A DNA stretch of 11,109 nt from Flavobacterium sp. (GTDB taxonomy: Bacteria; Bacteroidota; Bacteroidia; Flavobacteriales; Flavobacteriaceae). The stretch spans positions 1-11,109 of the forward strand of contig JAGORP010000073.1 of the NCBI GenBank assembly GCA_018062725.1. The letters are read 5' to 3'. Shown here in pieces: positions 1 to 6,289 of the stretch. Under the pieces are notes generated by a model. That model saw only the letters and a list, made by a program, of their open reading frames with translations, was not told the DNA's origin and ran no database searches. Within the stretch, counting starts at the first letter, position 1. The number at the start of each line of letters is the position of its first letter. The translations under genes were made by a program, and so were the position numbers.

Positions 1-556
1 GTTTATTAATACGTTGCCATCCATTGGTCATTAAAAAAGCACCCGATACTTTATCAGTAAACTGATGATTTAATTTAATTCCTGTCATAAAATAAGGAGA
101 GTTTTCGGCTAAAATAGAACGAGTAGCGGTCAAATTGGAATGTGAAGTCGCCGTTTCAAAACCAATATAACTTGGTAAAATTCCTGCTTCCAATGACGTT
201 TTTTTTGATTCATTCAAAAAGACACCCAAATATGCTTCGCTTAAAATTTTCAAATCTTCGGCTGCATAGTTATCATCCACATAGGTACCGGCATGAATTG
301 ACATTTTTGCATAAATGTTTTGATACGAAACACTTGCTCTGAGTAATCCAATATTAACATTAAACTCATTGTGTCGATTATAATTGTATAAAAATGGAAG
401 CTTCGTCGCTGTATTTGGATTGCTAAAATCGTACGAATAATACACATCTATAAAACCCGAAATATCAATTTTTGGTTTAGTTTCTTGAGAAAAAACATTT
501 TCGTTAAAAATCAATGTTATTACAAGTGCAAGAAATAGAGTTACTATTTTTTTCAT
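1..556 (-). CDS. BBP2/OmpL-like outer-membrane beta-barrel porin, 3' end cut off by window edge
   Basis: This open frame starts at an ATG (554-556) and runs off the left edge, so only the first 185 residues are visible. Residues 1-23 look like a signal peptide (MKK, hydrophobic core, VFSQ). The mature part opens with a strand rich in alternating aromatic residues (ISGFIDVYYSYDF), followed by FLYNYNRHNEFN, HAGTYVDDNYA, IGFETATSHSNLTATRS, AENSPYF and NGWQRI. From memory, this pattern is typical of the putative beta-barrel porin-2 (BBP2, OmpL-like) family of Bacteroidota. The expected role is an outer-membrane channel. It starts 14 nt after the kup stop codon, so it is probably cotranscribed with kup and the kinase/regulator pair, which suggests a role in ion or small-solute entry. 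Family assignment is fairly sure; substrate is unknown. Confidence 0.8.
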   Translation of the reverse strand, partial: MKKIVTLFLALVITLIFNENVFSQETKPKIDISGFIDVYYSYDFSNPNTATKLPFLYNYNRHNEFNVNIGLLRASVSYQNIYAKMSIHAGTYVDDNYAAEDLKILSEAYLGVFLNESKKTSLEAGILPSYIGFETATSHSNLTATRSILAENSPYFMTGIKLNHQFTDKVSGAFLMTNGWQRINK

Positions 557-570
557 AGGGTAAAAGTAAA

Positions 571-2505
571 TTATTTTCTGTTTAATTCAATATTTGTCAC
601 TGGGCTATAAATCACTGGTACATTCTCGATTTCTACATCACTTTTTTCTAGACCGAAGGCTTTTTCATCGGAAATGGAAAGTCTTTTGAGCCAGAAATAA
701 GAAGTTAACAACCAACCATCTTTCAATTCAAAATCATTTTCAACGGATAAAAATTTCTCAATGATGATGAATTTAAAATCGGGTTCTGAATTATATTTTG
801 TAGAACCATCAGGACGAATGTGCAAATTGAGTTCTCTTCGATCTACAAGTTCTTGAACAATCTTTTTAAAGTATAACTCTACTTTGGGTTGTACTCTGAA
901 ACCAAGATTTAGGATTACTTTAATTACTTTATCATCTAAAATTTCAACGATTTCATAATTTAATGTAAACGGATCATTGGTTCTATTGATGTGTAAAAAC
1001 CAATACACATCAGCTCTTTTCGGTTTTTTAGCGCAAATTGATTTCATTATTTTTTCTTCAATTTCATAGGTTTTATCTGCTTTGGATAAATAAATCAAAT
1101 GTGTCGAATACTTAGGAATTGCATCATCATCGCTCAATTCATTTAGCATAGGAGATTGCTCCACTAAATTGGTAAACTTCAAAAATCGATTATTAATTTT
1201 TCTAGAATAATACCAAACATACATAACCATAAAAATGAATAACTCAAAGAATAAAAACATCCAACGTTCTTTAATTTTAACCACATTGGCAATAAAGAAA
1301 GACACTTCAACAATGGAGAAAATAAGCAGTACAATGGCAACCCAACCCAATTTAATCTTCTTGATAAAAATTAAATAATACGAGAGTAATACGGTGGTCA
1401 TTAACATGGCAATGGTGATTGAAAAACCGTAGGCAGCTTCCATGTGTGCCGAATTTTTAAAATATAAAATCATTAAAATACAACCTGCCCACAGGATAGT
1501 ATTCACGGACGGAATGTAAATTTGCCCTTTTAAATTGGTTGGGTTTTTCAATGCTACTCTAGGCCAAAAATTCAAGGAAATGGCTTCGTTAATTAAAGTA
1601 AACGAACCACTAATTAAAGCTTGAGAAGCAATAATAGCTGCCAACGTAGCGATGGTAATTCCAATAATTAAAAACCATTGTGGCATAATGGTATAGAAAG
1701 GATTTTGCCCGTTCAAAAACTCATTTCCTTGATGCATCAACCAAGCGCCTTGCCCTAAATAATTGGTTACCAAAGCAGTTTTTACAAAAATCCAAGTAAT
1801 TCTGATATTCTCTTTTCCACAGTGCCCTAAATCAGAATACAAAGCTTCGGCACCGGTTGTACATAAAAACACAGCTCCCAAAAGCCAAAATCCATGCGGA
1901 TATTCAACCAATAATTTATAGCCATACATTGGATTCAAAGCTTTTAAAATATCTGGATGGTGTACAATTTGTAAAATCCCTAAAACCAATAACATTGAAA
2001 ACCAGACAACCATTGCAGGGCCAAAAATGTAGCCTACTTTTTGAGTTCCAAAACGTTGAAATGCAAACAAACCCGAAAGAATGGCAATTACAATCGGTAT
2101 GGTGGGTAAATTAGGGACAATAGCTTCTAAACCTTCTACGGCAGAAGCAACAGATATTGGAGGCGTTATAATTCCATCAGCCAATAAAGTTGTCGCTCCC
2201 AAAATGGTAGGAATGACTAATTTTCCTTTTCCAAAACGTTTGACCAATGCATATAAAGAAAAAACACCACCTTCTCCTTGATTATCGGCAGAAAGAGTTA
2301 GGAAAACATATTTGAAAGTGGTTTGAAAAGTTAAGGTCCAAAACACACAGGAAATCCCACCATAGACTAATAATTCAGTAATGGCTCTATCTCCAATAAT
2401 GGATTTCATTACATACAACGGACTGGTTCCGATATCTCCGTAAATAATCCCAAGAGCCACTAAAAGTGAGGCCGCACTGACTTTCTGTATTGTTGATTTG
2501 TTCAT
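571..2505 (-). CDS. kup: Kup-family potassium uptake transporter
   Basis: At 644 aa this matches the usual length of Kup/HAK/KT proteins (E. coli Kup is about 620 aa). The N-terminal signature GIIYGDIGTSPLY lies at residues 19-31, followed by NQGEGGVFSLYAL and ITPPISVASAVEGLE, all strongly conserved in the family. About twelve hydrophobic segments fill residues 10-430, and a hydrophilic cytoplasmic domain occupies roughly residues 435-644. Family members are inner-membrane transporters that take up K+, usually with protons. The ATG start puts the signature at the normal distance from the N-terminus. The gene lies 109 nt downstream of the KdpE-like regulator and 14 nt upstream of a porin, so the same transcript may carry sensor, regulator, inner-membrane transporter and outer-membrane channel. 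No strong separate promoter was found in the 109-nt gap. Confidence 0.95.
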   Translation of the reverse strand: MNKSTIQKVSAASLLVALGIIYGDIGTSPLYVMKSIIGDRAITELLVYGGISCVFWTLTFQTTFKYVFLTLSADNQGEGGVFSLYALVKRFGKGKLVIPTILGATTLLADGIITPPISVASAVEGLEAIVPNLPTIPIVIAILSGLFAFQRFGTQKVGYIFGPAMVVWFSMLLVLGILQIVHHPDILKALNPMYGYKLLVEYPHGFWLLGAVFLCTTGAEALYSDLGHCGKENIRITWIFVKTALVTNYLGQGAWLMHQGNEFLNGQNPFYTIMPQWFLIIGITIATLAAIIASQALISGSFTLINEAISLNFWPRVALKNPTNLKGQIYIPSVNTILWAGCILMILYFKNSAHMEAAYGFSITIAMLMTTVLLSYYLIFIKKIKLGWVAIVLLIFSIVEVSFFIANVVKIKERWMFLFFELFIFMVMYVWYYSRKINNRFLKFTNLVEQSPMLNELSDDDAIPKYSTHLIYLSKADKTYEIEEKIMKSICAKKPKRADVYWFLHINRTNDPFTLNYEIVEILDDKVIKVILNLGFRVQPKVELYFKKIVQELVDRRELNLHIRPDGSTKYNSEPDFKFIIIEKFLSVENDFELKDGWLLTSYFWLKRLSISDEKAFGLEKSDVEIENVPVIYSPVTNIELNRK

Positions 2506-2614
2506 TTTATTCGTATTTTAAAATTTAATTGAGTTCATTTTTGAGCATAGCAAAGCCTGATCACGATGAAAAAGGTATTCGCAATAGAAATTATTTCAGA
2601 AAATAATGGTTTGA

Positions 2615-3304
2615 TTATCCAGAATTGAACCGGTAGCCTACCCCCGATTCGGTTACGATGTATTTAGGTCGGTTGGGATCTTCTTCCAATTTCTTTCGGA
2701 GTTGTGCGACAAAAACCCTTAAATATTGCGTTTGTTCCGAATAACTTTGCCCCCAGATTTCTTTGAGAATGTATTGATGGGTTAAAACTCTTCCGTCGTT
2801 TTTGAGTAACAATTTTAAAAGGGCGTATTCCGTTGCAGTTAATCTTATAATTTCTTCCTGGACCATAACAATTCTGGAAGCAAAATCAACTGTTACACTT
2901 CCAAATTGCATCGAAGATTCATTAGTAGCAAGACTCATTTTGCCTCTCAACGCCGTTCGCATTCGGGCCAGTAATTCCTGAGTTCGAAAAGGCTTGGTCA
3001 AATAATCATTAGCCCCGTGATCTAAGGCCTTCACGATTTCTTCCTCAGCACTTTTAACGGTTAAAATAATGATTGGGTTTTGAAACCATTCGCGTAATTT
3101 CACCAAAATTTCCTGACCGTCTTCATCAGGTAAACCCAAATCCAACAAGATCAAATCTGGTTGGTGGCTGGCAGCCATTGTGATTCCTTCTTTCCCATCT
3201 ACAGCAAATAGTACTTTATAATCATTGGCTTCTAATGAAATTTCAAGTAGTTTTCGTATTTGAACTTCATCATCAATCACTAATATGGAAAAGCCATTAT
3301 TCAT
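2615..3304 (-). CDS. kdpE: KdpE-type OmpR/PhoB-family response regulator
   Basis: The 229-aa protein has a receiver domain (about residues 5-120) and a winged-helix DNA-binding domain (about 130-228). Visible receiver residues are the acidic pair D11/D12, the phospho-acceptor D55 in LILLDLGLPD, T82 and K104 in YLTKPF. The C-terminal part carries the OmpR-type pattern LTATEYALLKLLLKN...VLTHQYILKEIWG and ends in YIVTESGVGYRF. Its start codon overlaps the end of the upstream kinase gene by 8 nt, so the two are translationally coupled and almost certainly partners. KdpE is preferred over a generic PhoB-like regulator because the adjacent kinase has a KdpD-type membrane region and the next gene is a K+ transporter. 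The likely role is transcriptional control of K+ uptake genes. Confidence 0.88.
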   Translation of the reverse strand: MNNGFSILVIDDEVQIRKLLEISLEANDYKVLFAVDGKEGITMAASHQPDLILLDLGLPDEDGQEILVKLREWFQNPIIILTVKSAEEEIVKALDHGANDYLTKPFRTQELLARMRTALRGKMSLATNESSMQFGSVTVDFASRIVMVQEEIIRLTATEYALLKLLLKNDGRVLTHQYILKEIWGQSYSEQTQYLRVFVAQLRKKLEEDPNRPKYIVTESGVGYRFNSG

Positions 3305-4409
3305 TTTCTAAAGAATTTATAGGTAAACAATCAACATTAAATTCAAGAGTAAATTCTGCGCCACCTTCTTCTCTATTTTTCAGACTAATGGTACCATTTT
3401 GTGCTTGTACAAATCCTTTTACAATTGACAAACCTAACCCAGTTCCGCCAGTTTTAGCACTTTTAAATCGGTAAAATTTATCAAAGGCGCGGTCAATTTC
3501 ACCTTCTGGAAAACCATAGCCATCATCAGCAATCGTAATGATACATTTTTTGATTAAATCGATATGACTATCATAATCGGCATCTACATCATACTCTGCT
3601 TTAATTATAATATGGGCTCCTTTAGGTGTATGTTGCGTACAATTATAGACCAAATTATAAATGATTTGTTCCATCAAACCGTAATCGAGTTTAAATAAAG
3701 GCAAATTATCTTCAATATGATACGTGATTTTATGATCTACAGTTTCTTCGCGCAATCGATTGCACACATTATAGATAATTTCTTTTACATCACACCAATC
3801 AAATTTAGGTTGAATATAGCCCGATTCCAATCGGGACATATTCAATAAATTTTCTACTTGATAGTTCAGTTTCATCGAAGCTTTTTCGATTTCATTGTGG
3901 AGTTTTTCTTGTGTTTCGGAAGATAAATGAACACTTTTTTGCTGTAAGGTATCTATTGAACCCAAAATAGCAGCAATTGGTGTTCGTAGTTCATGAGAAA
4001 GTGAATCCAAAAGCGTATTGTACAATTTCATGGTACTCGCTCTGGTTTCAATAATGTGAATGGCGCGTTGCATCCTTCTGAATTTGTTCGTCAAGACCGC
4101 ATTAATCAATGCAATGATGAAAAACAGAAACAACAAAAATGCATCTTCGGCATTAGCAATATGCAACGTATAATAAGGCTTTATGAATAAAAAATTCAAT
4201 GCTAATGCACTTAAAACTGCTCCTACTAAAACGGGTTTTATTTCAAGAAAAATGGCTAATAAAGAAACGACAACCAATAACAAATAGCCAACTACTTTGT
4301 ATTCGATGAAATCTCTAACAAACAAACAAAGTAGTGCAACACTAACTACAGATAGTAAACTGATAGCATATTGGCTTTTTGGTCTTTTATATTTTACAAT
4401 CCTTTTCAC
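3297..4409 (-). CDS. kdpD: Short KdpD-type sensor histidine kinase lacking the N-terminal Usp half
   Basis: This 370-aa inner-membrane kinase has four closely spaced hydrophobic segments (about residues 13-31, 39-55, 58-75, 88-106) with DUF4118/KdpD-like text (VGAVLSALALNFLFIKPYYTLHI). A dimerisation/phosphoacceptor helix follows, with H139 in SHELRTP, then a HATPase domain: N-box around QIIYNLVYNCTQHTP, G1 box DDGYGFP and G2 box GGTGLGLSIVKGF. All catalytic motifs are intact. E. coli KdpD is about 890 aa and has an additional N-terminal KdpD/Usp region, which is absent here, so this corresponds only to its C-terminal half. No frame upstream encodes the missing part: the preceding gene is an NTF2-like protein. 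The kinase is encoded before its regulator and overlaps it by 8 nt. It could also be called simply a DUF4118 sensor kinase. Confidence 0.85.
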   Translation of the reverse strand: MKRIVKYKRPKSQYAISLLSVVSVALLCLFVRDFIEYKVVGYLLLVVVSLLAIFLEIKPVLVGAVLSALALNFLFIKPYYTLHIANAEDAFLLFLFFIIALINAVLTNKFRRMQRAIHIIETRASTMKLYNTLLDSLSHELRTPIAAILGSIDTLQQKSVHLSSETQEKLHNEIEKASMKLNYQVENLLNMSRLESGYIQPKFDWCDVKEIIYNVCNRLREETVDHKITYHIEDNLPLFKLDYGLMEQIIYNLVYNCTQHTPKGAHIIIKAEYDVDADYDSHIDLIKKCIITIADDGYGFPEGEIDRAFDKFYRFKSAKTGGTGLGLSIVKGFVQAQNGTISLKNREEGGAEFTLEFNVDCLPINSLENE

Positions 4410-4428
4410 TTCTTTACGATTTACACTG

Positions 4429-4436
4429 CAAAGTTA
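4429..4436 (-). promoter_or_regulatory. Candidate -7 promoter element for the kdpD-kdpE-kup-porin unit
   Basis: Read on the minus strand the bases are TAACTTTG, an exact match to the Bacteroidota -7 consensus TAnnTTTG. It lies 19 nt before the kinase start codon, giving a leader of only about 10-15 nt. A clear -33 TTG at the right spacing was not found, so the match is only half of the consensus. An AT-only palindrome (TTTTAT-AAT-ATAAAA, 4455-4469) sits where the -33 region would be. Confidence 0.45.
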
Positions 4437-4478
4437 AAGCATCTGTTGTAAGTATTTTATAATATAAAAGCGATAAGA

Positions 4479-4500
4479 TATAAAGATTTTATAAAGATTT
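4479..4500. repeat. Perfect tandem duplication of an 11-bp unit at the 3' end of the NTF2-like gene
   Basis: TATAAAGATTT occurs twice head-to-tail (4479-4489 and 4490-4500). The second copy overlaps the stop codon of the minus-strand NTF2-like gene (4499-4501). It is probably a slippage product in an AT-rich spacer, and no function is evident. Confidence 0.7.
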
Positions 4501-4939
4501 AGTTGGCGTTCTTCCTCCTTGTATCAATTAAGTGAACAATCTTCCATTGTCCATTTTCTTTGAAAAAAGTAAAGGCATTCACCCCTGAATGGCTCTTTTT
4601 TCCGTTCATATAAAACTCATACGGCGTCCAAGCATGTGCCATGGCGCCATCGATTTGAACTTTATAACTCAATATTTTTTCTTCGAATTTCATATCGACA
4701 GGAAACGTAGTAAACGATTTATAAAATTCTGACGTTTTTTCATCAAATAATTTGGCTCCTTTTTGGCCTTCCATAACCGATTGCAAAATCATTCGCTCAT
4801 GACAAACTGATTTGATTTTCAAAGTATCTTTGGCATGAAATCCTTTAAAAAAAGTGTTAACCGCATTTTCGATTTCTTGATTTTGGGCATTGCCATAAAA
4901 AGGCAATAGAATCAACATGTAAATAATAATCTTTTTCAT
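4499..4939 (-). CDS. Exported NTF2-like (SnoaL/DUF4440-type) small protein
   Basis: The 146-aa product begins with a likely signal peptide (MKK, hydrophobic 4-15, cleavage near GNA-Q at residue 18), so it is probably periplasmic or membrane-associated. The rest has the pattern of the NTF2-like fold: a starting helix (IENAVNTFFKGFHAKDTLKIKSV), a central helix/strand region, and closing strands AHAWTPYEFYMNGKKSHSGVNAFTFFKENGQWKIVHLIDTRR. The ending 'F-x-x-NGxWKIVHxxDTRR' is common in small Bacteroidota proteins annotated as nuclear transport factor 2 family. Such proteins bind small ligands or act as enzymes, but nothing here shows a substrate. The gene lies 89 nt upstream of the sensor kinase on the same strand. 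Because a promoter match lies between them, it is probably a separate unit. Confidence 0.75.
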   Translation of the reverse strand: MKKIIIYMLILLPFYGNAQNQEIENAVNTFFKGFHAKDTLKIKSVCHERMILQSVMEGQKGAKLFDEKTSEFYKSFTTFPVDMKFEEKILSYKVQIDGAMAHAWTPYEFYMNGKKSHSGVNAFTFFKENGQWKIVHLIDTRRKNAN

Positions 4940-4980
4940 AGTTTTTTAATTTTAAATCATTTGACGAAAACTTAAGTATT

Positions 4981-5012
4981 TTGTTACAAAACCATTCTTT
5001 TTAGTAATTTTA
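4981..5012 (+). promoter_or_regulatory. Candidate promoter for the panB operon
   Basis: TTG at 4981-4983 is followed after 21 nt by TAATTTTA (5005-5012). This is one base off the Bacteroidota -7 consensus TAnnTTTG, and the spacing is within the usual 17-23 nt. The panB ATG follows 21 nt after the -7 element. It lies in the divergent gap between the NTF2-like gene and panB. Confidence 0.45.
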
Positions 5013-5033
5013 CAGTTTCTAAATGTTTGAATT

Positions 5034-5852
5034 ATGTCAACTGCTAAAAGTGATTACAAAAGAGTAACGACCAAATCGTTAATAGATATGAAAGTCAAAG
5101 GTGAAAAAATTTCTATGCTTACGGCATACGATTACACCATGGCTAAAATTGTGGACTCCGCTGGCGTTGATGTCATTCTTGTAGGCGACTCGGCGAGTAA
5201 TGTAATGGCGGGGCATGAAACGACTTTACCAATCACATTAGATCAAATGATTTACCATGCTTCTTCGGTGGTGAGAGCTTGTGAAAGAGCATTGATTGTG
5301 GTCGATTTACCATTTGGAACTTATCAATCAGACTCCAAAGAAGCGTTGCGTTCGTCCATACGTGTGATGAAAGAAAGTGGCGGTCATGCCGTAAAATTAG
5401 AAGGTGGAAAAGAAATAAAAGAATCAATCAAAAAAATATTACAAGCAGGAATACCCGTAATGGGACATTTAGGTTTAACTCCACAATCGATCTATAAATT
5501 CGGAACTTATACCGTTCGTGCAAAAGAAGAGGAAGAAGCAGAAAAACTATTGGAAGACGCTAAATTATTAGAAAAACTTGGCTGTTTTGCCTTGGTTTTG
5601 GAAAAAATCCCTTCTGCTTTGGCACAAAAAGTAGCTGAAAGTATTTCGATTCCCGTTATTGGAATTGGTGCTGGAAGTGGTGTTGACGGACAGGTTTTGG
5701 TTTTACATGATATGATTGGAATGACACATGAATTTAGTCCACGTTTTTTACGTCGTTATATGAATTTATATGAAGACATGACTAAAGCAATTGGACAGTA
5801 TGTAACAGATGTTAAGGCAGTTGATTTTCCGAATGCGAATGAGCAATATTAA
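5034..5852 (+). CDS. panB: 3-methyl-2-oxobutanoate hydroxymethyltransferase (ketopantoate hydroxymethyltransferase)
   Basis: PanB transfers a hydroxymethyl group from 5,10-methylenetetrahydrofolate to alpha-ketoisovalerate, giving ketopantoate, the first committed step of pantothenate and coenzyme A synthesis in the cytosol. The 272-aa length fits the family (E. coli 264 aa). Recognisable segments are [69 protein letters not shown] and [21 protein letters not shown]. Expected Mg2+ ligands D52 and D91, the lysine/glutamate pair K121/E123 and the catalytic glutamate E190 are all present, by alignment in mind to E. coli D45, D84, K112, E114 and E181. It is the first gene of a plus-strand series. 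Its stop codon is followed immediately by the inverted repeat of the inserted four-helix bundle unit, whose first base is the last A of that stop codon. Confidence 0.97.
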   Translation: MSTAKSDYKRVTTKSLIDMKVKGEKISMLTAYDYTMAKIVDSAGVDVILVGDSASNVMAGHETTLPITLDQMIYHASSVVRACERALIVVDLPFGTYQSDSKEALRSSIRVMKESGGHAVKLEGGKEIKESIKKILQAGIPVMGHLGLTPQSIYKFGTYTVRAKEEEEAEKLLEDAKLLEKLGCFALVLEKIPSALAQKVAESISIPVIGIGAGSGVDGQVLVLHDMIGMTHEFSPRFLRRYMNLYEDMTKAIGQYVTDVKAVDFPNANEQY

Positions 5853-5867
5853 TTTAGACTTCTTAGA
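5852..5867. repeat. Left terminal inverted repeat of the four-helix bundle unit
   Basis: The 16 bp pair without mismatch with 6274-6289. Pairing stops outward at 5851 (A) against 6290 (G). Inward, a TTAGAT block can continue the pairing after a 2-nt offset, so a transcript could form a longer, bulged stem. Confidence 0.85.
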
Positions 5868-5896
5868 ATACTTAGATCTTTAGACTACTTAGAATA
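5853..5896 (+). repeat. Direct repeat TTTAGACTnCTTAGAATA, two copies 26 nt apart
   Basis: Copies at 5853-5870 and 5879-5896 differ at a single base. The stretch contains five TTAGA cores, starting at 5854, 5863, 5872, 5880 and 5889, a spacing of 9, 9, 8 and 9 nt. It forms the leader of the four-helix bundle ORF and includes the left inverted repeat. Confidence 0.75.
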
Positions 5897-5909
5897 GATA
5901 GAAAATATT

Positions 5910-6257
5910 ATGCATCAATTTAAAGAATTGGGAATTTGGAAAAAAAGCAGATTGTTTTGTTCTGAAATATATAGTATCACTTCAAGTTTTCCGAATGATG
6001 AAAAATTTGGATTAACCAATCAATTAAGAAGAGCATCTGTATCGATTCCTTCCAATATTGCCGAAGGTTCTTCTAAAAATTCAAACAAAGGCTTTTCAAG
6101 ATTTTTAGAAATCGCTATTGGTTCCGCATACGAAATTTAAACACAACTTCTAATTGCATCCGATTTAGGATTTATTCATCAAGAAAAATTAGCACTATTA
6201 ATTACGCAACTAGAAGAAATAATAAAAATGACATCTAAATCTAGAGCTACTTTATAA
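5910..6257 (+). pseudogene. Four-helix bundle protein (23S rRNA intervening-sequence family) interrupted by an in-frame TAA
   Basis: The first 76 residues are a textbook start of this family: FKELGIWKKSRLF, FPNDEKFGLTNQLRRASVSIP, SNIAEGSSKNSNKGFSRFLEIAIGSAYE. A TAA stop follows at 6138-6140. In the same frame the family's ending continues to 6257 (TQLLIASDLGFIHQEKLALL, then LEEIIKM and a second TAA). Family members usually read GSAYELETQL here, so the stop replaces a glutamate and is explained by one G-to-T change (GAA to TAA). Without it the protein would be 115 aa, the normal size. These proteins form small helical bundles, and their biochemical role is not settled. The 76-aa product would lack most of the third and all of the fourth helix, so it is probably non-functional, although a single-base sequencing error cannot be excluded. 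Confidence 0.85.
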
Positions 6258-6273
6258 CAGATACAATCTAAAA

Positions 6274-6289
6274 TCTAAGAAGTCTAAAT
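6274..6289. repeat. Right terminal inverted repeat, overlapping the start codon of the pseudouridine synthase gene
   Basis: This is the exact reverse complement of 5852-5867. Its last two bases are the A and T of the ATG at 6288-6290. Extra TCTAA cores lie at 6267-6271 and 6234-6238. Confidence 0.85.

Larger units (their letters stand above)
5852..6289 (+). mobile_element. Candidate IVS-like element: four-helix bundle ORF bounded by a perfect 16-bp inverted repeat
   Basis: The unit is 438 bp. Its left end ATTTAGACTTCTTAGA (5852-5867) is the exact reverse complement of its right end TCTAAGAAGTCTAAAT (6274-6289). Between them lie further TTAGA/TCTAA copies and one ORF of the 23S rRNA intervening-sequence protein family. 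In Leptospira and other bacteria, members of that family are encoded inside 23S rRNA insertions whose ends pair into a stem cut by RNase III. Here the unit is in an operon spacer and fills it exactly, sharing one base with the panB stop codon and two with the next gene's ATG. No transposase is present, and no convincing target-site duplication was found. Calling it mobile is inference from the inverted ends plus the placement. Confidence 0.5.

Noticed and set aside
142..447. Short open frames on both strands inside the porin region (142-342 plus, 250-447 minus)
   Set aside because: Both overlap the porin frame, which has a signal peptide and family motifs; their own translations show no recognisable pattern.
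1857..2281. Plus-strand open frames antisense to kup
   Set aside because: Low-complexity translations opposite strongly conserved kup coding sequence; shadows of the real gene.
2590..2607. Possible hairpin ATTATTT-CAGA-AAATAAT between kdpE and kup
   Set aside because: A 7-bp stem of A-T pairs only is too weak to call a terminator, and no T run follows on the minus strand.
3235..3474. Plus-strand frame across the kdpD-kdpE overlap
   Set aside because: It lies antisense to two confident genes and has no family resemblance.
3297..4409. Calling the short KdpD a truncated pseudogene
   Set aside because: The kinase has its own start, an intact membrane region and all catalytic boxes, and is translationally coupled to its regulator, so it looks functional.
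5233..5427. Minus-strand frame inside panB
   Set aside because: Antisense to catalytic-region codons of panB; no independent support.
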